From: Stenotrophomonas sp. UBA7346
Lineage (GTDB): Bacteria; Pseudomonadota; Gammaproteobacteria; Xanthomonadales; Xanthomonadaceae
Direction: 5' to 3'
Assembly: GCA_002471015.1 (NCBI GenBank)
Contig: DKPB01000010.1
Coordinates: 1 to 8,456 of the forward strand
DNA length: 8,456 nt
Positions 1 to 8,337 of the stretch are shown piece after piece (position 1 is the first letter of the stretch; every line of letters begins with the position of its first letter). The translations under genes were made by a program, and so were the position numbers. The notes under the pieces were generated by a model. That model was not told the origin of the DNA. It worked only from the letters and a program-made list of their open reading frames with translations, and did no database searches.

Positions 1-1152
1 GCGGGCCACATTGCGCGGGGGCGCCGGTGTCACGGCGCCGTGCGCGGCGGCAGCGCGCGGACGCTTTTTACCGGCGTTGGCGCGACGCGGCGCATGCGAG
101 CGGGTGGCGCGTTCCGCTTTGCTCAGCAGGCTCTTGCGCGCGCATGCCGCACACGGCAAGCCGGCGAAATGCTGGTGCGTACCGTCCTTGCCGCATTTGA
201 CGAGTTGGCCTGCGCTGCGGCGCGCGTAGCCCTGCAGAAGAGCGCCCCATTCCGACGCGGTCGGGCGCTGCAGTGGGCGCTGCGAAAAAGCGCGGTCGAA
301 CATCTCCCGCAGTGGCGCGGGAAACCCCTGATGGCCACTGACCGGCGACGGCAGGATGTGCGAGTTGCCGGAAACCCCGTAGGCATAAAGATGCGAGGCG
401 ATGCGTCCGGGCAGATCACTGGGCAGATTCGCGCCCTGCGGACGTCCACTGTAGGGATGCAAACCGGCATTGAGCAGTTGGAACACCATCACTGCCAACG
501 CGAAGCGGTCCTGCGCCTCCTCTTCCCCCGGCTTCACGCCATGCAGCTGGAACTCCGGTGCGAGGTAATCGGTGGTCACCTGCCCGGCCGGAAAGCGCTC
601 GCATTCTCCCTGGATGCTGAAACCATCGCAATCCAGCATCGCGATGAACAGGGATTTGCGGTAGAAGCGCACGTTGAGCGGTTTCAGGTCCACCACATAA
701 TGCTGGCGGCGATGCAATGCGGCCAGCATCACCGCCAGGTTGGCGGCCAGCGTGGCTTTCGCGCCGAGCGTGGTGGGCAAGCCCTCGGCCCGGGCTTGCC
801 GTTCCTGCAGCACATGTTCGAGGTCGCTGGTGGCGGCAATGTCCAGTACCGGCATGCTGAAGCCGATGAAGCGCCCGCCGCGCTCCTGCAACAGACCGGT
901 GGGCCATGCGATCTGCACATGCCGCACGCCCTTTTCCTGCACGTCGGGCAGATCCGGGCTCAACTCCAGCATGGCGCGCAGCTTGCGCTCATATACCCGC
1001 GTATCAACGCCGGGGTGATAGAGCTTGGCAACCTCCAGCGGGCGCTCTCTGATCAGGAAAACACTGCCGGCACCGCCACTTTTAATCAGCCGGCCAAGCG
1101 TCAGTGAAGCACGCCGCCCGTCCTGGATCACCGTGCCTTCGCGCGCGGCCAT
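1..1152 (-). CDS. Ser/Thr protein kinase with C-terminal zinc-ribbon-like motif (TerY-P triad kinase), C-terminus beyond left edge
   Basis: An open minus-strand frame runs from an ATG at 1152 to the window edge with no stop (384 codons). It encodes a protein kinase that would phosphorylate Ser/Thr on partner proteins in the cytosol. Visible motifs are a glycine-rich loop GGAGSVF (26-32), Lys43 in VAKLYH, catalytic-loop VVDLKPLNV with Asp155, Lys157 and Asn160, a DFG-equivalent DCDG (Asp174), APE (198-200), Asp215 of helix F and RPTASEW (296-302). The HRD arginine is replaced by Val, as in non-RD kinases. Past the kinase fold lies Cys320, His326/His328, then CAAC (334-337), a zinc-ribbon-like pattern known in kinases that accompany TerY and PP2C proteins. 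A basic, Ala/Pro-rich tail follows. The start lies 4 bases after the phosphatase stop, so translational coupling is likely. The kinase assignment is firm; substrates are unknown. Confidence 0.88.
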   Translation of the reverse strand, partial: MAAREGTVIQDGRRASLTLGRLIKSGGAGSVFLIRERPLEVAKLYHPGVDTRVYERKLRAMLELSPDLPDVQEKGVRHVQIAWPTGLLQERGGRFIGFSMPVLDIAATSDLEHVLQERQARAEGLPTTLGAKATLAANLAVMLAALHRRQHYVVDLKPLNVRFYRKSLFIAMLDCDGFSIQGECERFPAGQVTTDYLAPEFQLHGVKPGEEEAQDRFALAVMVFQLLNAGLHPYSGRPQGANLPSDLPGRIASHLYAYGVSGNSHILPSPVSGHQGFPAPLREMFDRAFSQRPLQRPTASEWGALLQGYARRSAGQLVKCGKDGTHQHFAGLPCAACARKSLLSKAERATRSHAPRRANAGKKRPRAAAAHGAVTPAPPRNVAR

Positions 1153-1156
1153 CGGC

Positions 1157-1912
1157 CTACACCGGCAAGGCCAACAGCAACGTCTTGTCGTCGCCGGTGA
1201 TGTGGTCGGTGCGCGGATCGGCCAATGTCGCGTGCAGGGCCTGGCTGCCGGTATTGGCGTCGACACCGCGCAGGTAGCGCACTACCGGCTCGAAGAAGGG
1301 CTGGAACATATCCGCACCATCACGCGTCATCGCGAACGGCTGCACGCCATCAGACATCAGCGCGATGGCATCAACCGGTCCTTCGAAACGCATCAGACGC
1401 AGTTGCTGCTGCCAGTTGTCGCCGGTCACGAACCAGGTCTCATTGGCATACTCGCCATTGGCGGGCAACGACACCGCGCTTGCCTGCTGCCCCGCAAACC
1501 TGCAAGCCGCGACACCGTCGCCGACATGGAAGAACCAACCACCCGTCGCATCGGCCGCGACGCCGACAAGGGTGCAGGCGTGCTCGGAAAAGCCCACGCC
1601 GTTGGCGACCGAAGCCATGGCCAGCTCACCTCGCACGTCATTCACCGCCTGCTCGATCAACGGCCGCAGGACGTCCACCGCCAGCTCCAATGGCCGCGGC
1701 CCGGCCTGCAACACGCGCACCAGCGCTTGCACGACGCCGTCGGCAACCTGCCGTGCGCCCACGTCGCTGTGCATCGCCGAACCGGCACCATCGCAGACAG
1801 CGGCCACCAACAGGTCGCCGGCACTGGCCGAAGCAAACGCATCCTGGCAGGGTTGTCCCCGGTCAAGGTGCGCGCGCCCCGTGGCGGAGGCCGCCACCAC
1901 GCGCCACGCCAT
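1157..1912 (-). CDS. PP2C-family Ser/Thr protein phosphatase (TerY-P triad phosphatase)
   Basis: A 251-residue protein of the metal-dependent PPM/PP2C family, which removes phosphate from Ser/Thr and would oppose the adjacent kinase. Family motifs appear in order: TGRAHLDRGQPCQDA (11-25), AVCDGAGSA (38-46, metal-binding Asp41), an HVGDG segment mid-protein, LMSDG (Asp188), and the terminal TGDDKT (Asp241/Asp242). Its length equals a bare catalytic domain, with no signal peptide or membrane segment, so it should be cytosolic. I chose the ATG at 1912, which lies 2 bases after the vWA stop and just ahead of the first conserved motif. An in-frame ATG at 2011 would overlap the vWA gene by about 95 bases and add a tail unlike the family. 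No strong ribosome site is visible, consistent with coupling to the upstream gene. Confidence 0.9.
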   Translation of the reverse strand: MAWRVVAASATGRAHLDRGQPCQDAFASASAGDLLVAAVCDGAGSAMHSDVGARQVADGVVQALVRVLQAGPRPLELAVDVLRPLIEQAVNDVRGELAMASVANGVGFSEHACTLVGVAADATGGWFFHVGDGVAACRFAGQQASAVSLPANGEYANETWFVTGDNWQQQLRLMRFEGPVDAIALMSDGVQPFAMTRDGADMFQPFFEPVVRYLRGVDANTGSQALHATLADPRTDHITGDDKTLLLALPV

Positions 1913-1914
1913 GC

Positions 1915-2595
1915 TCAAACCGGCGCCAACGACCAGGTGTCGGTCGATGGCAGCTGTACCTGGCCGCCCGGCGTCGAGTTGGACACCACCCGCATGCTGG
2001 CGCTCAGCCACAGGAACAGCTCCTGGAACTGCAGCCCCTGCAGGCGCTTCACCCCACGCTCGCCGTTGCGGCTGAACTGCCCCAGCACAGCAACATCCGC
2101 ATCGCCAACACCGATGGGGAACACCGCCACGCGGTTCTTTTCCTCGTCCTCACGGCAGCGTTGGGCACTGGTCTCCCACCCATCGGTGGGGTTGCCATCG
2201 GACATCAGGAACAGCCAGGGCCGCGTATAGGCGACACCTGCTGCACGGAAACGGGCCTTTTCATCCTCGATCTCCTGCAGCGCCAGTTCCACCGCAGCAC
2301 CGGTGGGCGTAGTGCCGTTGGCCGCCAGCACGGGGGCAGTGAAATCCATTGCGTCACACCAGTCGCCAACCACCTGGGCGTCGTCCATGCCACCGTATTC
2401 GATCACCAGCACGCGCACGCGCTTGGCCGCGATCACGTCGGACTTGAGCTGCTGTTCCAATAGCTTCAGCCCGGCATTGAGCTGGTCGATCGGCGCCCCG
2501 CCCATGCTGCCGGAACAGTCCAGCACCAAGACCAGGGGGGTACGCTGCTCGCTGTTATCAACCAGCGACACATCGGGAATAGCTGCAACTGACAT
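1915..2595 (-). CDS. TerY-like vWA domain protein
   Basis: A 226-residue protein that is essentially one von Willebrand A domain of the TerY type. The metal-ion-dependent adhesion site is intact: DCSGS (Asp26, Ser28, Ser30), a Thr in NGTTPTG (93-99), and Asp133 in LFLMSDGNPTDGW. The C-terminal FLWLSASMRVVSNSTPGG stretch also resembles TerY proteins. Such proteins bind partners through a divalent metal; in TerY-P triads they are thought to be an adaptor or target of the kinase and phosphatase. There is no signal peptide, so it is probably cytosolic. It is the first gene of the operon. I start it at the ATG at 2595, which has a GGAGG 8 bases upstream, and not at the in-frame ATG at 2610, which itself overlaps that GGAGG. 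The gene name is left blank because no ter genes are visible here. Confidence 0.9.
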   Translation of the reverse strand: MSVAAIPDVSLVDNSEQRTPLVLVLDCSGSMGGAPIDQLNAGLKLLEQQLKSDVIAAKRVRVLVIEYGGMDDAQVVGDWCDAMDFTAPVLAANGTTPTGAAVELALQEIEDEKARFRAAGVAYTRPWLFLMSDGNPTDGWETSAQRCREDEEKNRVAVFPIGVGDADVAVLGQFSRNGERGVKRLQGLQFQELFLWLSASMRVVSNSTPGGQVQLPSTDTWSLAPV

Positions 2596-2603
2596 CAGGT
2601 GTG

Positions 2604-2608
2604 CCTCC
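2604..2608 (-). promoter_or_regulatory. Ribosome binding site of the vWA gene
   Basis: GGAGG on the minus strand, 8 bases before the ATG at 2595. It decides the start: the upstream ATG at 2610-2608 shares a base with this site and has no purine-rich site of its own. Confidence 0.75.
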
Positions 2609-2626
2609 ATGCTCAGGGGACGTCAT

Positions 2627-2661
2627 GGCTGGATTATAGCCATAACCCAGCCCCGGGCTTT
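2627..2661 (-). promoter_or_regulatory. Promoter of the vWA-PP2C-kinase operon with overlapping inverted repeat
   Basis: A perfect TATAAT lies on the minus strand at 2638-2633, about 38 bases before the vWA start codon, which predicts a short leader of roughly 30 bases. No good -35 hexamer is seen at the usual distance (around 2656-2661), suggesting activator dependence or weak expression. The -10 sits inside an imperfect inverted repeat at 2627-2652: 11-base arms with 10 pairs and a 4-base centre. This is a plausible operator where a repressor would block RNA polymerase. The promoter call is from sequence match; the operator role is inference. Confidence 0.6.
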
Positions 2662-2770
2662 TGACGCCCACTGCTGCGCCAATGACCGATACTCGCTGGC
2701 GCGTCGCGGCGATCCAGGCCCCCCGCTTGGCGATCTCAGGCAATTCCCATCAACCAGGGCTGTGACTCCA

Positions 2771-2956
2771 GTGAGATCTATCGTTCGCGTACTGCTGGCA
2801 CCGTCGATGCTGGCACTTGGCGCTTGCAGCACTCCCGCTGCCCGCCCGTCGTCACCTGCCGATGCGGCAGCCGCGCAGGAAAACTGTGCGCTTGCGAGGG
2901 AAAGGCAGAACCCTATGGCCATTGCCTATTGGTGCCACGGATCAAACCCGCCATGA
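2771..2956 (+). CDS. Small putative outer-membrane lipoprotein, GTG start
   Basis: A 61-residue protein with a textbook lipoprotein signal. Two Arg residues at positions 2 and 6 are followed by a hydrophobic stretch (7-18) and the lipobox LGAC, so Cys19 would be lipidated and become the mature N-terminus. Ser at +2 favours the outer membrane. The mature part is only 43 residues: a Pro/Ala/Ser-rich linker (20-36), then ENCALARERQNPMAIAYWC, where Cys39 and Cys55 could form a disulfide in the periplasm. The start is GTG with AGGG 11 bases upstream; another in-frame GTG at 2762 is too close to that site. I do not recognise a family. It diverges from the vWA operon and converges on the gene at 3130-3546. 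No convincing promoter was seen. Confidence 0.62.
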   Translation: MRSIVRVLLAPSMLALGACSTPAARPSSPADAAAAQENCALARERQNPMAIAYWCHGSNPP

Positions 2957-2964
2957 CAGCCAGC

Positions 2965-3013
2965 GATGTCGGCGCCCGGGCACTGGCTTCAATACGGAGG
3001 CCATGCCGACATC
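2965..3013. repeat. Nested inverted repeat in the gap after the lipoprotein gene
   Basis: Outer arms of 9 bases (2965-2973 and 3005-3013) pair perfectly. They enclose an inner 7-base stem with one G-U pair (2984-2990 with 2997-3003) and a 6-base loop. The left side carries an extra 10-base bulge that includes most of a GCCCGGGC palindrome. It starts 9 bases after the lipoprotein stop. It could be a terminator without a U-run, a relic of a dispersed palindromic element, or a small structured RNA; the sequence does not decide. Confidence 0.45.
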
Positions 3014-3077
3014 CGCCGGCATCTGCGCGATGATCCAGGCCGGTCTTGCCGCTTGCGCCGGGGCATTGCCGGTGCGG

Positions 3078-3113
3078 AAACGACAAGGGCGCCATCGGCG
3101 CCCTTGTCGTTTT
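3078..3113. terminator. Bidirectional intrinsic terminator between convergent genes
   Basis: A perfect 16-base inverted repeat (3078-3093 with 3097-3112) has a 3-base loop, GC-rich near the loop, with an A-run on the left and a T-run on the right. On the plus strand it ends in four T and would stop the lipoprotein transcript. On the minus strand it lies 17 bases after the stop of the gene at 3130-3546 and ends in three T. Confidence 0.85.
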
Positions 3114-3129
3114 CAAGCAATGCGCGGAC

Positions 3130-3546
3130 TCAGTGCGTGCCGGCCGTCGCCTTGGCCTTGCTCCCCAGCTCACCGGCCAGGTTGCGCTTGTAGGTATCAA
3201 AATCGATGCCCTGCTCGGCCGCCTCGGCATACGCGGCGTCCTTCAGTGCATCCGAGTACGCCAGCCGCACCGGCGTATTGTTGTTCTCGTGCCACTCGGC
3301 GGCCTGCATGATCAGGGCCAGCACGCGGGCGGCACTGGTGGTCTCACCGGCGATCTTGCCGTCCATGCCCAGTACCCATTCGCCGTCGCGACGGACGATG
3401 CCAGCCAGCAAGGTGCGCTGCTGGTCGCGCAGCTCTGCATGCGGCTCGACCTTGGCCTTGGCGGCGGGGTTGGCCTCGGCACGGTTGCGCTCGCGCTCGG
3501 CCAGCTTCTTCTTCGCCTCGCGGCGGCCCTTGGATTGGATCGACAT
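3130..3546 (-). CDS. Conserved-looking small charged protein of unknown function
   Basis: A 138-residue soluble protein I cannot assign to a named family. Residues 1-40 are rich in Lys, Arg, Glu and Ala (KGRREAKKKLAERERNRAEA) and would form a charged helix, possibly nucleic-acid or ribosome binding. The rest looks like a compact domain with a short strand segment (VRRDGEWVLGMDGKIAGE) followed by helices, ending in a polar tail. There is no signal peptide or membrane segment. I start at the ATG at 3546, which opens the charged helix; the longer in-frame start at 3648 would run into the antiporter gene and has no supporting ribosome site. The 73-base gap after the antiporter contains two small hairpins (3568-3585 and 3597-3609), so co-transcription is uncertain. 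The terminator at 3078-3113 ends its transcript. Confidence 0.8.
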   Translation of the reverse strand: MSIQSKGRREAKKKLAERERNRAEANPAAKAKVEPHAELRDQQRTLLAGIVRRDGEWVLGMDGKIAGETTSAARVLALIMQAAEWHENNNTPVRLAYSDALKDAAYAEAAEQGIDFDTYKRNLAGELGSKAKATAGTH

Positions 3547-3619
3547 CAGTTGTTCACTCTTTGAACGGCCGCCGATGATGGCGGCGCGGCTATTGTCCCC
3601 GATACGGGGTGAAATCGTG

Positions 3620-4840
3620 TCAGGACGGGTCCTGCTCGCGGCGCGCACGCTGGCTGATGCGCTCCCATTTCCACATCACCCCGCTGCCGACCGCAAACAG
3701 GGCCGCGCCGATTGCCAGGGTGAGACCGCTGCGGCTGAGCAGTGGCGACAGCACGCCGGCAATGATGGCATTGGTCACCAGGGTGCTGAACGCCTGCATC
3801 GACGAGGCCGTACCGCGTTGGCGCGGGTACATGTCGAGAATGGCCAGGGTCAGGATCGGGAAGATCAGCGCCACCCCGAACGAGGTCAGGGTCAGCGGCA
3901 ACACCGCCCACGGCACCGTCATCTGCGCGGCAAAGGCGTTGTAGGCCACGTTGTACACCGCAGCCACTGCCATGAAGCCATACCCGATGCGCACCGCCCG
4001 CGCCCCGTCCACACGCCCGGCGGCGCGACCGGAGGCATAGGCGCCCAGTGCCATGCCACCAATGGTGGGGATGAACAGCCAGGCAAACTGACGCTCGTTC
4101 ATGTGCAGCAGGTCGAGGATGAAGGCCGGTGCCGAGGCGATGTACAGGAACAGCCCGCCAAAGCCCAGCGAGCCGGCCAGCGCCAGGCGCAGGAAGCGCG
4201 GGTTCACGCCGATGCTGATGTAGTCCTGCAGCAAGCGCTTGGGGTGCAGGCTCAGGCGCGCATGTGGCGGGTGGGTTTCCGGCAACCAGATGCAGGTGAC
4301 CAGCAGCAACAGCGCCGAGAACGCCACCAGGAACCAGAAGATGCCCTGCCAGTGCGTCCAGCCCAGCAACCAGCCACCGATGATCGGGGCAATGGCCGGG
4401 GCGATGGAGAAGATCATCGACACCTGGCTCATCAGCCGCTGCGCCTCGTCGCCGTCGTACAGGTCACGGATCACCGCGCGGCCGATGATGTAGCCCACGC
4501 CGGCCGACAGCCCCTGCAGGAAGCGGAACAGCAACAGCGTGCCCATGTCGCGCGACAACGCACAGCCAATGGAGGCGGCGATGAACACCACCAGCCCGCC
4601 GATGATCACCCGCTTGCGCCCCAGCGCATCGGACAGCGCGCCATGCACCAGGCTCATCAATGCATAGGCCAGCAGATAGACGCTGATGACCTGCTGCATG
4701 GCCAGTTTGTCGGCGCCCAGATCACCGCCCATCTGAGGGAAGGCCGGGAATACGGCATCGATGGCGAACGGACCGAACATCGACAGGCCAGCGACCAACA
4801 GGGCGATCCGGCGCAGCGAAACCTGCTTGCTTGCTTCCAT
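3620..4840 (-). CDS. Bcr/CflA-type drug/proton antiporter (major facilitator superfamily, DHA1)
   Basis: A 406-residue inner-membrane protein with about twelve hydrophobic segments, the usual size for this family, which exports drugs or small metabolites in exchange for protons. TM1 carries FGPFAIDAVFPAFPQM with Asp28, at the place where Bcr/CflA proteins have a membrane acidic residue. Motif A (GALSDALGRKR, 67-77) lies between TM2 and TM3. Arg106 and LQG (108-110) fit motif B, and IAPAIAPIIGGW (146-157) fits the antiporter motif C in TM5. The C-terminus is charged (KWERISQRARREQDPS). I use the ATG at 4840; the ATG at 4849 adds only three residues and is equally possible, since neither has a strong ribosome site. 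Much longer in-frame starts run through the gcvP leader and are rejected. The substrate cannot be told from sequence. Confidence 0.9.
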   Translation of the reverse strand: MEASKQVSLRRIALLVAGLSMFGPFAIDAVFPAFPQMGGDLGADKLAMQQVISVYLLAYALMSLVHGALSDALGRKRVIIGGLVVFIAASIGCALSRDMGTLLLFRFLQGLSAGVGYIIGRAVIRDLYDGDEAQRLMSQVSMIFSIAPAIAPIIGGWLLGWTHWQGIFWFLVAFSALLLLVTCIWLPETHPPHARLSLHPKRLLQDYISIGVNPRFLRLALAGSLGFGGLFLYIASAPAFILDLLHMNERQFAWLFIPTIGGMALGAYASGRAAGRVDGARAVRIGYGFMAVAAVYNVAYNAFAAQMTVPWAVLPLTLTSFGVALIFPILTLAILDMYPRQRGTASSMQAFSTLVTNAIIAGVLSPLLSRSGLTLAIGAALFAVGSGVMWKWERISQRARREQDPS

Positions 4841-4849
4841 GGTTCTCAT

Positions 4850-5089
4850 AACCAGCAACGGCACCGGCGCGGGGCCGATGCGGGGGTGGGGACAGAATGA
4901 ACAGGACCGGGCGCGAGGGCGCCACACGGCCATGATGCGGCAATTTGTCCGGACATTCACCCGATTCAGGTAGGTATTCCGGCATGCCCGGCCAGACGCG
5001 TGCAACGCGCGGGAAGGAAACCGGGACGCAGATGGTAATCCAAGCTGCCGCGCGGGTCTGCCCCGGACCTTTACCGGGCTGTACCGGGC
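4850..5089. other. Divergent intergenic region between antiporter and gcvP
   Basis: No gene is seen in this stretch. It must hold the antiporter promoter on the minus strand, but no convincing -35/-10 pair is visible. A perfect 10-base palindrome TGTCCGGACA at 4946-4955, about 105 bases before the antiporter start, could be an operator. The right end contains two direct copies of TACCGGGCT (5072-5080 and 5082-5090) that abut the gcvP -10. Confidence 0.5.
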
Positions 5090-5095
5090 TATAAT
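5090..5095 (+). promoter_or_regulatory. gcvP promoter -10 element
   Basis: TATAAT on the plus strand, with transcription expected to begin near 5102, about 13 bases before the first stem of the riboswitch. The -35 region is poor; the best nearby sequence, TTTACC at 5070-5075, is only 14 bases away. That space is occupied by the TACCGGGCT direct repeat, which suggests an activator may help. Confidence 0.65.
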
Positions 5096-5111
5096 CGGCC
5101 CGCTGTACGTA

Positions 5112-5287
5112 CACGGTGGGAGAAGCGGTTGACCCCGCTGCCGAAGGCGCAAACGCCCGTAATCGCTCAGGCCCGATACCACCTGCATCAAAACTCTGGA
5201 GAGACCGGTTCAATCCGGCGCCGAAGGTGCACGAAGCGCACGATCCTCGTCGCGTCGCTTCCAAACTCTCAGGCAAAAGGACAGAGG
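5112..5287 (+). promoter_or_regulatory. Tandem glycine riboswitch (two aptamers) upstream of gcvP
   Basis: Two consecutive glycine aptamers sit in the gcvP leader. Aptamer 1 (about 5115-5183) has a closing stem GGTGG/CCACC, the core GGGAGA (5118-5123), GCCGAAGG (5140-5147) and CTCAGGCCCGATACC. Aptamer 2 (about 5194-5286) has a closing stem CTCTG/CAGAG, GGAGAGACC (5198-5206), GCCGAAGG (5220-5227) and CTCTCAGGCAAAAGGAC (5266-5282), close to the family consensus. The linker is about 10 bases. Glycine riboswitches ahead of glycine cleavage genes normally turn expression on when glycine is plentiful; that role here is inferred from family and position. The leader-linker kink-turn pairing could not be placed with confidence. 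Confidence 0.95.
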
Positions 5288-5406
5288 GGCGCGAGGTAAG
5301 CCTTTGGCTTGCCGACTGTGGTGGCGCGCGTGCGCGGCACCCGGACGGCTACCGGGCAGACCTGGCTCACCGCCCCTGCCCTGCATGCCTTCTCCGGACG
5401 TCAGCC
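5288..5406 (+). promoter_or_regulatory. Riboswitch expression platform and gcvP leader
   Basis: 119 bases lie between aptamer 2 and the gcvP ATG. A stem at 5295-5302 with 5306-5313 (8 pairs, one G-U, loop TTT) begins 8 bases after the aptamer but has no T-run after it. A second GC-rich hairpin, CCCGG/CCGGG, lies around 5340-5357. No clear anti-terminator pair and no strong ribosome site were found; a GGA about 11 bases before the ATG is the only candidate. This fits control of translation start better than transcription termination, but it is inference. Confidence 0.4.
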
Positions 5407-8271
<2,865 letters not shown>

Positions 8272-8300
8272 TCGGGGCTTGATTGCCTGATGCCGAATGA

Positions 8301-8328
8301 AAACAGCCGGCGAAAGCCGGCTGTTTTT
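8301..8328. terminator. Intrinsic terminator after gcvP, probably bidirectional
   Basis: An 11-pair stem (8301-8311 with 8316-8326) is closed by a GAAA tetraloop and followed by a run of five T (8324-8328), starting 29 bases after the gcvP stop. On the minus strand the A-run gives four T, so it can also end the convergent gene whose stop is at 8338-8340. Confidence 0.92.
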
Positions 8329-8337
8329 CTGTGTCGA

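Noticed and set aside
40..1107. A 355-codon plus-strand open frame at the left end
   Set aside because: It is the same-register shadow of the kinase gene, which has full catalytic motifs on the other strand.
1913..2011. A longer phosphatase start at 2011
   Set aside because: It would overlap the vWA gene by about 95 bases. The extra 33 residues do not resemble PP2C, and the ATG at 1912 fits a coupled start.
1025..2463. Two long plus-strand open frames of about 400 codons
   Set aside because: They are antisense to the phosphatase and vWA genes, which have clear motifs; compositions are Arg/His/Pro-biased.
2623..2922. A 99-codon minus-strand frame with a signal-like N-terminus
   Set aside because: It is antisense to the lipoprotein, runs through the triad promoter, and lacks a lipobox or ribosome site. 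The plus-strand lipoprotein signal is more specific.
3206..4900. A 564-codon plus-strand open frame
   Set aside because: It overlaps the antiporter and the small charged gene on the opposite strand, and its translation is Gln/His/Arg-rich without any domain.
4841..5191. Longer antiporter starts up to 5191
   Set aside because: The added residues are Arg/Pro/Cys-rich and cross the gcvP promoter and part of the riboswitch; the transporter family begins close to its first membrane segment.
5116..5406. An upstream extension of the gcvP reading frame
   Set aside because: The extension is the glycine riboswitch leader. Its translation is unlike GcvP, and the family N-terminus begins at 5407.
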